NCBI GenBank assembly: GCA_964428935.1
Contig: CAYSAG010000019.1
Coordinates: 1 to 31,078, forward strand
Length of the DNA stretch: 31,078 nt
Direction: 5' to 3'
Source: JAADHY01 sp964428935
GTDB lineage: Bacteria; Planctomycetota; Planctomycetia; Planctomycetales; Planctomycetaceae
Made by a program: the position numbers and the translations under genes. Under the pieces are notes generated by a model. That model was not told the DNA's origin and ran no database searches. It worked only from the letters and a program-made list of their open reading frames with translations. Each line of letters opens with the position of its first letter. The first letter of the stretch is position 1. Shown in pieces: positions 16,236-24,559 of this stretch.

Positions 16236-17055
16236 AAGGCTGCCTCTCGCACCGTCCCAAGGCCGACTGGAACACCTCGCGCCAGAATTGCTCGGCCGCG
16301 CCAACGCCTTCTGGGGTCGACAGCCAGCGCGGGTGCGGCAACGACGTGTCGGCCGGCTGCGTCGCGGCGACCGGGTCGTGGTGGGGGGGCGACCACGGAG
16401 CGTCCGGAGGGACGTGGTCCTCCTGGCCGTTGTCGCTCGGCCACAGCGTGACGAAGGCCACCTCGGCCGGAAGCTGCTCCAGCGAGCGCACCGTCACCGC
16501 TCGGACAGCGCCGAACTCCCGCTCCAGCTTCCTCGCTGCGTCGGGCAGGTCGCGGTTTAGAAAGGCCCAAGCCAACGGGCGTCGGTTCAGAGAGGTCAAC
16601 AGCTGAGCGGCCGTCGCTTGTCGTTCCGGGTGACGAGCGTGCGGGGCGATTTCGACCAGCGGCTCCAGCACGAACCGCCGGTACCAACAGCGCGGGTGTG
16701 GAACCTGCAGCCGGTCCGAGCGGACAAGCCGTTCGCCGTAGAACAGCAGGTCCAGGTCGACGGTGCGAGGTCCCCAGCGAACCGAGCGTTGCCGTCCCAA
16801 TTCCCGCTCGACACGCTGCAGCAGCTCGAGTAGCTCGAGCGGCTCCAGCCGCACGCTCAACACCGCGACGGCATTCACAAACTCGCCTCCGGCGTGCCGT
16901 CCGACCGGCTCAGTCACGTAGAACGAGCTCACCTGGTCGACGGCCACGTCGGACGAACGGTTCAGCCGGTCCAGCGCGCGGGTCAGACACCGCCGAGCGT
17001 CTCCGACGTTGCCGCCCAAAGAAATGTAGCACGTAACCGGCTCACCAATCTTCAC
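16231..17055 (-). CDS. folK: 6-hydroxymethyl-7,8-dihydropterin pyrophosphokinase with C-terminal extension
   Basis: HPPK transfers pyrophosphate from ATP to hydroxymethyl-dihydropterin in folate synthesis, in the cytoplasm. Seen: CYISLGGNVGD at the N-terminus, SSFYVTEPVG, FVNAVAVL, and the signature RWGPRTVDLDLLFYG that holds the Mg-binding Asp pair, then VPHPRCWYRRFVLEPL. I start at the GTG at 17055 (GGAG ten bases upstream), giving 274 residues; a GTG at 17091 would add 12. HPPK normally ends after about 160 residues. Here about 110 more follow, with strand-like PLAWAFLN and VAFVTLWPSD, a Pro/His-rich linker, and a final helix-like STPEGVGAAEQFWREVFQ. I do not recognise this extra part. It stands alone, divergent from the coiled-coil gene and convergent with the beta-helix gene. 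Confidence 0.9.
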   Translation of the reverse strand: MKIGEPVTCYISLGGNVGDARRCLTRALDRLNRSSDVAVDQVSSFYVTEPVGRHAGGEFVNAVAVLSVRLEPLELLELLQRVERELGRQRSVRWGPRTVDLDLLFYGERLVRSDRLQVPHPRCWYRRFVLEPLVEIAPHARHPERQATAAQLLTSLNRRPLAWAFLNRDLPDAARKLEREFGAVRAVTVRSLEQLPAEVAFVTLWPSDNGQEDHVPPDAPWSPPHHDPVAATQPADTSLPHPRWLSTPEGVGAAEQFWREVFQSALGRCERQPS

Positions 17056-17375
17056 GCTCTGCCAACTCCGTTTTTCCGCCACAAACGGCACGAGCGGCTC
17101 GTCCAGCCCGTACCGTCCGTCCCCGCGCCCCGTCCGACTGAGGCAGTGACGGTCAGACTGCCTCGGCGTTCAACGCCCCCGTCTTTCGCTCTTGGTCGGC
17201 GCCGGTTTGCAGGAACCGAGCGGCTTGCTGCCGCCGCAAGCCCGCGGCCGGGCTTGGCATGAGCTACAGTTGGGGTGAGAAGCGGGAGGGTCCGCGTGCG
17301 CCCACGCTCCGCTCTCGACGCGAACCAACCACCGTAGCTTTTTCGAAACAAGTTTCAAGCACGCGAGGACCGAGC
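17056..17375. other. divergent gap between folK and the coiled-coil gene
   Basis: No credible gene. Contains the strong hairpin at 17138-17166 (own entry), GGCG-TTCAA-CGCC at 17165-17177, and a dyad GAAAC-AA-GTTTC at 17345-17356 just upstream of the coiled-coil start. TACAGT at 17265-17270 could be a -10 box; I find no -35. Confidence 0.45.
17138..17166. promoter_or_regulatory. strong hairpin upstream of folK
   Basis: GAGGCAGT (17140-17147) pairs perfectly with ACTGCCTC (17157-17164) around a nine-base loop; one wobble and one C-G pair extend it to ten. It lies about 85 nt before the folK start and about 210 nt before the other gene. In a divergent gap it cannot be a normal gene-end terminator, so an operator or a leader structure of folK is more likely. 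Confidence 0.45.
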
Positions 17376-18590
17376 ATGGAACAGCACTCCGCGACAAAGT
17401 CGGTGGAAGAAACGGCCGCGACGCTCGAGCAAACCGCTTGTGCCGACGAAGGCTCCGACGAGCAGTCAGCGGCGCTCGAAAGCCGACAACCTCAGACGCC
17501 ACCAGCCGGCTCGCCCAGCGAGCTCGAGCAGCAGGTAGCCGAGCTGCAGCAGCAACTGGCCGAAAAAGAAAGGCTGGTGGCCGCGCTGACGGAGCGGCTG
17601 GAGCAAGCGGCGGAGCAACTGGACCGACTACACCGAACCGGTGCGGACCGAGCCTTGCGCGTTCCCGGGCTGCCGGCCGAGCTGGTCGCTGTGCAACGGG
17701 AATTGGCCGAGCGGTTGAAGGAGGCGGTGGACCAGTGGGAGAACATGCAGGCGGCCGCCGCCTTGGGCCGCATTGAAATGCAACTGGCGGAGCTGCGGGA
17801 CCTGATTGTGACGCTGACCGAGCAGGCTCCCGCGCCCAGTGCCGGTGCGCCGCTCGCGTCCGGTTCCTCGACGCCGGCCCGTGGCGAAACCGGTGGCGCG
17901 CCGCAAACGCCGACCGCGAACGACTTGAAGGCCGCTGCAGGAAGCTGGGAAGCTCTGAAGGCTCAACTGCTTTCCGGCGAATCGGCCACGCCCGAGGAGT
18001 CCGAACCGGCCGGTGCGTCCTTGACCGCTGCCCTGGCAGCCGCCGCGGCTGGCGCGTCGAACCAGCAGAACTCAGCAGCAGACACAGCCGAACGCTCCAG
18101 CCCAGGCGACTCGGCCGACACCGAACCAATCAACGAGGTTCCGCCGCCAGAGCCAATCGACCCGGAAACGGCCAGCCTGGAGCAGTTGCGCGAGGCGGTC
18201 GAGACACGCGACGCCTACATTTCGTACCTGCTGAAAAAGCTAAAGCTCGCTCCAACACCGCAGCTTCCGACCGACTGGCAGTCACTCCAAAACGTTCCGG
18301 ACGAGCTTCGCAAACGGCTGGAGGAACTGGAGCGGCAGCTCAACGACAAACTCCGCCTGGCCGAAGTGGACTTGTCGCTGGAACGAGCCAGACTGGCTCG
18401 GCAGGAAGCCGCCTTGCGTCAGCGCGAGGCTCAACTGGAGCAAAAGCTGAAGCAGTACGGCCTGCAACTGGACGACCCGTCGGACGAAGACCAGCAGCCG
18501 GCTCAAAACCGACGCTGGCTGAAGTTCTTGCTGGGGCGACGTCCGGCGTCCGACGGTTCGTCGTCGAAAGACGACTCGAGCAACGGTTGA
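17376..18590 (+). CDS. coiled-coil protein of unknown function
   Basis: A 404-residue protein without signal peptide or membrane segment. The ATG at 17376 has CGAGGA seven bases upstream; the frame is open to 17259 but that part looks non-coding. About residues 48-88 are a heptad-like coiled coil (ELEQQVAELQQQLAEKERLV), and about 100-150 a second helical stretch (AERLKEAVDQWENMQ). Residues about 150-290 are Ala/Ser/Pro/Glu-rich and probably disordered. From about 295 a second structured part follows: ASLEQLREAVETRDAYISYL, then a long Arg/Glu/Leu coiled coil (KRLEELERQLNDKLRLAEVD) and a basic RRWLKFLLGRR motif before a Ser-rich end. No enzyme motif. It may be a scaffold or a partner of another coiled-coil protein; I have no basis for a named function. 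Confidence 0.8.
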   Translation: MEQHSATKSVEETAATLEQTACADEGSDEQSAALESRQPQTPPAGSPSELEQQVAELQQQLAEKERLVAALTERLEQAAEQLDRLHRTGADRALRVPGLPAELVAVQRELAERLKEAVDQWENMQAAAALGRIEMQLAELRDLIVTLTEQAPAPSAGAPLASGSSTPARGETGGAPQTPTANDLKAAAGSWEALKAQLLSGESATPEESEPAGASLTAALAAAAAGASNQQNSAADTAERSSPGDSADTEPINEVPPPEPIDPETASLEQLREAVETRDAYISYLLKKLKLAPTPQLPTDWQSLQNVPDELRKRLEELERQLNDKLRLAEVDLSLERARLARQEAALRQREAQLEQKLKQYGLQLDDPSDEDQQPAQNRRWLKFLLGRRPASDGSSSKDDSSNG

Positions 18591-18748
18591 GCTGCGAAGC
18601 CGACTTTCTTCAGCCGGTCGTTCTGCATTCGAACCGCGCGGCGCTTGCGCTTCGCGCCGACGTCTCGACGACAGCCGCAGCCGGCACCCACAACTGGAAA
18701 CGGTCCACTGCAGCGGCTCGGTCGGCGCGTCGCTGCCTTTTCTTTCGA

Positions 18749-18777
18749 TTGCCAGCGGCTGGGTCGACGGCTAGAGT
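18749..18777 (+). promoter_or_regulatory. sigma70-type promoter of cobA-hemD
   Basis: TTGCCA (18749-18754) and TAGAGT (18772-18777) are spaced by 17 nt, matching the consensus in five and four of six places. Transcription would start near 18784 and give a leader of about 136 nt. Confidence 0.5.
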
Positions 18778-18815
18778 GACCAAGGTCCGCTTTGTGGAGG
18801 TTGGGCCGGGCAAGC

Positions 18816-18866
18816 CGTGAGACGCTCTGTCGAAGTTCTTGCGGCGCAGCGTCGGAACCGCTCACG
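18816..18866 (+). promoter_or_regulatory. leader hairpin upstream of cobA-hemD
   Basis: CGTGAG (18816-18821) pairs with CTCACG (18861-18866), and ACGCT (18822-18826) with AGCGT (18848-18852). An eight-base bulge lies on the 3' side and the loop has 21 bases. It lies wholly inside the predicted leader. No known riboswitch was recognised. Confidence 0.4.
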
Positions 18867-18919
18867 CCGACTCCAACACCAGCCAACAAGCGTCACCCCG
18901 TTCAGGAACTTCTGCAGCC

Positions 18920-20449
18920 ATGTCAGAGAAGGGGAAAGTGTATTTGGTGGGAGCTGGTCCGGGTGACCCCGGGCTCATTACCCTGAAGGGGCTGAAGTGC
19001 CTTCAACGAGCGGACCTGATTCTGTACGACGGGCTGGTCAACCCGCTGATTCTACGTTTCAGTTCGGCGTCGGCCGAGCGGACGAGTCGAAAGGCTTCGC
19101 CGCTGGGGCCGGCCATGAGTCAGCAGGAAATCAACCGGCGGCTGATTGAGGCGGCTCGGCAAGGCAAGACGGTCGTTCGCCTTAAAGGCGGAGACCCGTA
19201 CATTTTCGGCCGCGGCAGCGAAGAGGCGGCGGCTCTGGCCGAGGCCGGCGTTCCCTTCGAGGTCGTGCCGGGTGTGACGGCCGCAACGGCCGCGGGAGCC
19301 TACGCCGGCTTCTCGCTCACCCACCGCGACTGCGCCTCAGCCGTGGCCTTCATTACCGGCCACGAGCACCCGGGCAAAGAGGGCGAACAAATCGACTACG
19401 CACTGCTGGCCCGCTTCCCCGGAACGCTCGTGTTCTACATGGGTCTGGACCGGCTGGACCGAATTGTCGGCGACTTGCTCAAGAACGGCAAAGACCCGAA
19501 CACTCCGGCCGCCGTCGTCAGCCGAGCCACGTGGCCGAGCCAACGAACGGTGACGACGTCGTTGAAGCAACTGCCGACGGCCGTCAAACAGGCCGGGCTG
19601 GAACCGCCCAGTTTGATTGTCGTCGGTCAGTGTGTCCGGCTGCGCGAAAAGGTGCTGTGGTTCGAGCGGTTGCCGCTGTTCGGCAAACGAATCGGAATTA
19701 CTCGACCAGCTCAACAGGCAGACGAAGTCATTGAGCGGGTGCTGGAGCTGGGCGGACAGCCGGTCTTGCTGCCGACCATTGAAATTCTTCCGCCGGACGA
19801 CTGGTCCTCAGTGGACCGGACGTTGGAACGGCTGAACGAGTTCGAGTGGCTGATTTTCACCAGCGCGAACGGAGTCCGCGGGCTTTTCGAGCGGCTGTGG
19901 CAGACCGGACGCGACGTGCGAGCGCTGTCCGGCGCCAAGCTGGCGGTCATTGGCGAGGCGACGGCCGACGCACTGCAGCAGTACGGCTTGCGTCCGGACG
20001 TGGTGCCGGACTCGTTTCGGGCCGAGGAGTTGGCTCGCGTGCTTCGACCGCACGTCGCTGGCCGACGCGTGCTCTGGGTGCGGTCGACGCGAGCTCGCGA
20101 CGTGCTGCCGAAGGAGCTGCAAGCAGCCGGAGCCCAATTGGAACAATGCATTGTCTACCAGAACGTCGACCGCCAGCAGCTCTCGCCCGAAGAACTGTCT
20201 TTGATTGAAAACGGCCAGTTGGACTGGGTTGGCCTGAGTTCGCCGTCGATTGCCCGCAGCCTGTTCAACTTGCTGACGCCGAAGGCTCTGGCTCGGCTGG
20301 GCGGGCCGGTCCGAGTGGCCACGATTAGTCCGGTCACAACCGAAGCCGCTTTGAAGGTGGGCTTGCCGGTGAACGCCGAAGCCAAAGTCTACACGTGGGA
20401 GGGAATCTTGCAGGCCATTACGGAAGCGGAACGGTCCGTGCGGAAGTGA
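18920..20449 (+). CDS. cobA-hemD: fused uroporphyrinogen-III C-methyltransferase and uroporphyrinogen-III synthase
   Basis: A 509-residue fusion. The N-terminal half (about 5-250) is a CobA-type SAM-dependent methyltransferase that makes precorrin-2: VYLVGAGPGDPGLITLKG, VVRLKGGDPYIFGRGSEE, then VPGVTAATAAGAYAGFSLTH. The C-terminal half (about 255-505) is HemD, which closes hydroxymethylbilane to uroporphyrinogen III: GKRIGITRP, LIFTSANGVRGLF, KLAVIGEATADAL and DWVGLSSPSIARSLF. Together they make and methylate uroporphyrinogen III, at the branch to siroheme or B12. The usual segment after the first loop, often with VGKR, reads SRKASPLGPAMSQQEIN here, a local variant. I start at ATG 18920, where family similarity begins; its ribosome binding site is weak. 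CobA-HemD fusions are known in several phyla. A promoter (18749-18777) and a leader hairpin precede it. Confidence 0.94.
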   Translation: MSEKGKVYLVGAGPGDPGLITLKGLKCLQRADLILYDGLVNPLILRFSSASAERTSRKASPLGPAMSQQEINRRLIEAARQGKTVVRLKGGDPYIFGRGSEEAAALAEAGVPFEVVPGVTAATAAGAYAGFSLTHRDCASAVAFITGHEHPGKEGEQIDYALLARFPGTLVFYMGLDRLDRIVGDLLKNGKDPNTPAAVVSRATWPSQRTVTTSLKQLPTAVKQAGLEPPSLIVVGQCVRLREKVLWFERLPLFGKRIGITRPAQQADEVIERVLELGGQPVLLPTIEILPPDDWSSVDRTLERLNEFEWLIFTSANGVRGLFERLWQTGRDVRALSGAKLAVIGEATADALQQYGLRPDVVPDSFRAEELARVLRPHVAGRRVLWVRSTRARDVLPKELQAAGAQLEQCIVYQNVDRQQLSPEELSLIENGQLDWVGLSSPSIARSLFNLLTPKALARLGGPVRVATISPVTTEAALKVGLPVNAEAKVYTWEGILQAITEAERSVRK

Positions 20450-20540
20450 GCGGGCCGCGGGGGCGAGCGCGACGGTTGGCCGGCCTTCGCAAGCAGGACT
20501 TTGGAGTTTCCAAGAAACGGCGGTGCGCGGAGGGGGTTCA

Positions 20541-22154
20541 ATGAGGTTCCGTTGGTTCGTTTTGCTGGTGCTGGCCGGTGCGCTTTCAGCGGTCAAGGCC
20601 GACGTGTCTGTGGTGCCGGGACCGGACGTGGTTCCGTGCTTCGGCTTGTACGAAGTCACTGTTCGCTTCGACCCGCCGCCTCGAGGCAACCCGTTCACCG
20701 ACGTCGAGGTCCGCGCGGTTTTCCGGACCGAAGGACAACCGCCCGTGCCGGTGGACGGCTTTTGCGACGACCAGGCCGGGCGGGTCTTCCGAGTCCGATT
20801 TTGCCCAACGCAGGCCGGCGCCGAGTACTCGTTCGCTGTGACAACCAATCTTTCGGGCGACCGGGCTTTCACCGGCTCATTCCGAACGACGGAGCCGACC
20901 GGAATGCCGCCGGTGGTCGTTGACCCGAGACGTCCGAAGCACTTCGTGCTGGCCGGCACCGAGCGGCCCTTCTTCCACATGGGACTAACGGCTTACCACC
21001 TGCTGGACCCGACCAACGACGACCGTCAAATCGAGCAGTTGTTCGACTACTGCACGGCTCACGGCTTCAACAAGGTGCGGTTCCTACTGACGGGCTACCC
21101 GCGCGACACGGACCGGCGGCCGCGCGGAAGCCGGGTGCCGTCGAGCGGCAACCCGTGGAAGCAAATCAATTACGGAGCGTTGCCGGGCGAGGTGAACCCT
21201 TTGCCGGCGTGGCTTGGCAAGCCTCACCGCTACGACTTTACCCGCTTCAACGTGTTGTACTGGCAGAAAGTGGACCGGGCCGTTGCAGCCATGAGACGCC
21301 GGGGCATTGTCGCCACGTGCATTTTCACCATTGAGAAACAGAAGCTGCCGAAAGAGTACGGGGCTTTGACCGACGACGAAAAGCGGCTCTACCGTTACGC
21401 CGTCGCCCGACTGGCAGCTTTCTCGAACGTCTGGTGGGACTTGGGCAACGAGCACAACGAGTACCGCACTCCGGAGTGGGCCCGTCGCATGGGACAACTG
21501 GTCAAGCAGTGGGACCCGTACGACCGACTCTGTTCCGCTCACGCCTACGCCGACTGGGTGTACGACAACGACGAGTGGGCCGACTTCATCATTACCCAAC
21601 AGTACGGCGACTGCGAAACGGTCAACGGTTGGGTCCTGAAGTACCGGGACGTCCCGAAGCCGTACGTCAACGAGGAGTACGGCTACGAGGGTTCCCTCGA
21701 CAAACCCGGACACGGACAGAACACCGACTGGGTGCGCAAGTGCCATTGGTCCATTGCTCTGGCCGGCGGCTACGCGACTTACGGCGACTGGACGACGGGG
21801 GCTCCCTTCTACACGGGCCACGTCGGAAAAGGACGAGCACCGGCTCAGCTCCGTTGGCTCCGCCAAACGTTCGAGTCGTTGCCGTTCGTTGACATGGTCC
21901 CGCGGAATGACTTGGTCGGCACCGGAGCCTTCTGCCTCGCTTTGCCCAAACGGGTCTACTTGGTTTACTTGCCCGACGGCGGCGTCACCCAGCTGCGGGC
22001 GACAAAGCTGTCAGACGGCCGGCGCTACCGGGTCACTTGGATTGACCCGCGCACCGGCCAACGCCGACAAGCGGCTCCGCAGCCAGGGCCGGTTCTCACG
22101 TTGCGTGCGCCCCAAGCGGGCGACTGGGCCGTCCTGGTCGAGGCGGAGCGGTAG
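20541..22154 (+). CDS. exported DUF5060/DUF4038-type glycoside hydrolase
   Basis: A 537-residue protein; GGAGGGGG lies six bases before the ATG at 20541, which favours it over a GTG at 20523. Residues 1-20 are a signal peptide ending in VKA. About 25-120 is an immunoglobulin-like domain of the DUF5060 type (YEVTVRFDPPPRGNPFTDVE). About 130-430 is a TIM barrel of the DUF4038 type: RPFFHMGLTAYHL, GFNKVRFLLTGYP, WWDLGNEHNEYRT and PYVNEEYGYEG. Glu304 (in GNE) and Glu378 or Glu379 (in NEE) are the likely catalytic pair. The C-terminal 90 residues form a beta domain of the putative collagen-binding type (RYRVTWIDPRTGQ). DUF4038 includes GH140 apiosidases, but the substrate here is not known. Converges with the TIM-barrel protein at 22451. 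Confidence 0.88.
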   Translation: MRFRWFVLLVLAGALSAVKADVSVVPGPDVVPCFGLYEVTVRFDPPPRGNPFTDVEVRAVFRTEGQPPVPVDGFCDDQAGRVFRVRFCPTQAGAEYSFAVTTNLSGDRAFTGSFRTTEPTGMPPVVVDPRRPKHFVLAGTERPFFHMGLTAYHLLDPTNDDRQIEQLFDYCTAHGFNKVRFLLTGYPRDTDRRPRGSRVPSSGNPWKQINYGALPGEVNPLPAWLGKPHRYDFTRFNVLYWQKVDRAVAAMRRRGIVATCIFTIEKQKLPKEYGALTDDEKRLYRYAVARLAAFSNVWWDLGNEHNEYRTPEWARRMGQLVKQWDPYDRLCSAHAYADWVYDNDEWADFIITQQYGDCETVNGWVLKYRDVPKPYVNEEYGYEGSLDKPGHGQNTDWVRKCHWSIALAGGYATYGDWTTGAPFYTGHVGKGRAPAQLRWLRQTFESLPFVDMVPRNDLVGTGAFCLALPKRVYLVYLPDGGVTQLRATKLSDGRRYRVTWIDPRTGQRRQAAPQPGPVLTLRAPQAGDWAVLVEAER

Positions 22155-22450
22155 GCAAAGAACGGCGGGTGGGCAACCGCGAGGGACACCGTTGGCTGTC
22201 CGAGCGAGGGTCCAACGGCGCGGCGCAGGCCGCTGGCTGAGCCCGAAGTCAGACCGACGCTGCGAGAAGACGCCGTTGCTCGTGACCCGCGGGCCCTGAT
22301 TGGGCGCGGTCTTGCGTTCGGCCAAGGCGTCCGACTGGCCCCCGCCGCCGAACCGGAACCGAGGACATTGAGCCTCTCGGCTCGACGACGGGTTGCCCGG
22401 AACCGGTTGACCCGCAGTTGCCCGCACGCCGAGCAAACCCGACGCACTCG
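22155..22450. other. convergent gap between two glycosidase-like genes
   Basis: No gene seen. One small perfect hairpin, GAGCC (22370-22374) and GGCTC (22379-22383), with a TCTC loop; no T-run on either strand, so I do not call a terminator. Confidence 0.45.
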
Positions 22451-24559
22451 CTACTTTGCGGGTCGCACCTCGAACAGCCGGTACTCGTACGGGCCCAGTT
22501 CCACTCGGAGCGTCCCGCTGGTGAGGGTGGCCCGACGAACCTTTTGGCTTTGGCCTGTTTTCGTGTCTTTCAGCTCGAGCCAGCCAGCGACGTCAAACCC
22601 CAACGCTTCCGGCCGAACCGTCCAGCTCACGTCGTCGCGCCTTTCGGCGCTGGTGTTCGAAAGGACGACAAGGGCGTCGGTCGAGGACCCGTACACCGCA
22701 CCGAAGACGTCGTCGCGGGACGTCTGCACGGCTCCTGTCAACGCACTGTGGAACCGGTAGTTTTCCAGCCGGTACGGTTTGAATGTTCGAAACAATTTGA
22801 GCGTTTCCTCGTAGACGGGGCCGCCCGTCCCGCCTGACCACGGAAACATGCCCAGCACGACGTGGTGAGCAATGTTGTTCTGGTTTCGCTCTCGGGTCCG
22901 GTCGCGTCGGTAAGAGGGGCACGGTGAGCGAGGAATGCTTTCAGCCAGCACGGTCACCAGAGGCACGTCGCTCATTCGCAACATTTTTGGTGAGCTGGAA
23001 AGCTCCTCCATGTTCACAACCAGGTCGGCAAAGTTCTCGAAAGCAATCGACGGCATCTTTCCGTAAATGTGAAGAATGAGCGTGCCGTTGGGGGCAATCA
23101 GTCGACGGGTCCAAGCGAGCAGCTCGACCACGCCGTCGGCGCCGACGTGCCAGCGCGGGTTGTGGTGCTTGTTGTTGCAAGGCAGGGACATGACCCAGTC
23201 GAAGTAGATTCCGTCCATTCCCAGCTCGCGGTAGGCCTGCTCGATGTCTCGCTTCCGCCGCTCGAGCCACCCCGACTGCGGACACATTTGCGCTCCGAAT
23301 TCGCCCTTCCCGTGGTAGTTGTGAAAAACCGTGCCGGCCGCGTCCGTACTGCGCTTCCATTCCTGTTCGTGTTCCCGGTACCCCTGCGCCTTGGGGTGAA
23401 ACTCGTGAATCGAAAAGTACGGAACCACGCGAATCCGGTAGCGGTGGCAAGTGGCAATCATTCGCCGCAGTTCGGCCATGCCGTGCTCGTCGTACGGAGG
23501 CCAGGCGCCGTCGTGCCAGAAGTTCTCGTCCTCCGCGTAGTCGTTGTGCAGCCGGACAATGTTCACCCCGCTGGCCGCCCACTCGGCAATGCGTTGGTCC
23601 GACGGCCACGGGTGGTTGCCGAACGAAAGGTGACGCCACTTGCGAGCCGCCCGCTCGACAATCCGTGGCAGCCCTAGCCAGTAGCTGAACGTGTACCGGC
23701 CTTGCGAGACCGTCACGGGTTGAGCGACCCGGAGCGGCTCACGCCACAGCCGAATGACACGGCCGTCGTCTGCCACTCGGGCCTCGTAACGCCCAACGCC
23801 GGTCTGGCCGGTCAGTCCACTTTCCCAGGTGGCCAGGTCGGACGCGGTCGTGAGGTCGAATCCTTCCGTCCCGCGGTCGAAGAACAGCAGGTACAGTGGG
23901 GCGTGACGCAGCGAGTACAGCACACCGTCGCTCCCCTGCACCTTTCCGAACCGAGCTGGCGCCATTTTGCGGCGACTTGAGTCTTCTGCCGGCCCGACTC
24001 GCACCCCGTACTCGTTCAGCTCCCCACGCACGGCCGTCGACCCGACTCCAACCACACGGACGGGCGTCTCTTCCAGAAACCGAAGCTCGTGGTCGACCCG
24101 CACGACGAACCCGGACAGAGTCCACACAGTCCGGAAAGCGACCGGAGCCTGTCGGCCGTTTCCGTCCGCCAGTCGGCCGGAGAACACCAACTGGACAACG
24201 TCGCCTTGCCTGGTGGAGCGGAACTGGACCGTCGAAGTGTTCTGGTCCGACCACCCGTCGACGTACGTGTGGAACGGTTCGGTCAACAGGTTTCTGCCCG
24301 AGCCGTGCAGGAAGACAACCGTGTCCAGCACGCCGCCGTGACGAAGGTCGAACTCCAACCGCCAGTAGCGGGAGGTCACCCGGACGCGCCGGTCCGGCAG
24401 AACGTCCACTTGGACCGGTCCGGCACCGGGCGCTTGCAGGGTTTGCAGGTTTGTGTCCGCGCGGGCTTTGCCGTTGGTGTCGTCACGCGCAAGAGCAGCC
24501 AAGAAGGCCACGACGGCCAACAAACCGACGAAACGACGAGCCAACCGCACAACGTTCAT
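22451..24559 (-). CDS. exported TIM-barrel glycosidase-like protein (DUF6259-like)
   Basis: A 702-residue protein. The ATG at 24559 has GGAGG six to seven bases upstream; the longer open frame to 25102 is Ser/Arg/Pro-rich and not credible. Residues 1-28 hold an export signal. About 45-300 is an all-beta domain like the super-sandwich found before alpha-galactosidase-type barrels (RYWRLEFDLRHGGVLDTVVF; TVWTLSGFVVRVDHELRFLE). About 310-610 is a TIM barrel: GVNIVRLHNDYAEDENFW, RVVPYFSIHEFHPK and LGMDGIYFDWVMSLPCNNKH. Asp454 in YFDW is the best candidate nucleophile. A C-terminal beta domain ends with GPYEYRLFEVRP. This layout matches GH36-like or DUF6259 proteins; the family label is from memory. 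A very good promoter lies at 24659-24687. Confidence 0.82.
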   Translation of the reverse strand: MNVVRLARRFVGLLAVVAFLAALARDDTNGKARADTNLQTLQAPGAGPVQVDVLPDRRVRVTSRYWRLEFDLRHGGVLDTVVFLHGSGRNLLTEPFHTYVDGWSDQNTSTVQFRSTRQGDVVQLVFSGRLADGNGRQAPVAFRTVWTLSGFVVRVDHELRFLEETPVRVVGVGSTAVRGELNEYGVRVGPAEDSSRRKMAPARFGKVQGSDGVLYSLRHAPLYLLFFDRGTEGFDLTTASDLATWESGLTGQTGVGRYEARVADDGRVIRLWREPLRVAQPVTVSQGRYTFSYWLGLPRIVERAARKWRHLSFGNHPWPSDQRIAEWAASGVNIVRLHNDYAEDENFWHDGAWPPYDEHGMAELRRMIATCHRYRIRVVPYFSIHEFHPKAQGYREHEQEWKRSTDAAGTVFHNYHGKGEFGAQMCPQSGWLERRKRDIEQAYRELGMDGIYFDWVMSLPCNNKHHNPRWHVGADGVVELLAWTRRLIAPNGTLILHIYGKMPSIAFENFADLVVNMEELSSSPKMLRMSDVPLVTVLAESIPRSPCPSYRRDRTRERNQNNIAHHVVLGMFPWSGGTGGPVYEETLKLFRTFKPYRLENYRFHSALTGAVQTSRDDVFGAVYGSSTDALVVLSNTSAERRDDVSWTVRPEALGFDVAGWLELKDTKTGQSQKVRRATLTSGTLRVELGPYEYRLFEVRPAK

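Larger units (their letters stand above)
18591..18919. other. gap holding the cobA-hemD promoter and leader
   Basis: No gene seen. CGGCGC (18639-18644) pairs with GCGCCG (18654-18659) without a T-run after it, so it is at best a weak 3' end for the coiled-coil gene. The promoter at 18749-18777 and the leader hairpin at 18816-18866 have their own entries. I looked for cobalamin-riboswitch-like boxes and saw none. Confidence 0.5.

Noticed and set aside
18784..18919. Cobalamin riboswitch before cobA-hemD
   Set aside because: The leader is short for the class and I see none of its conserved boxes.
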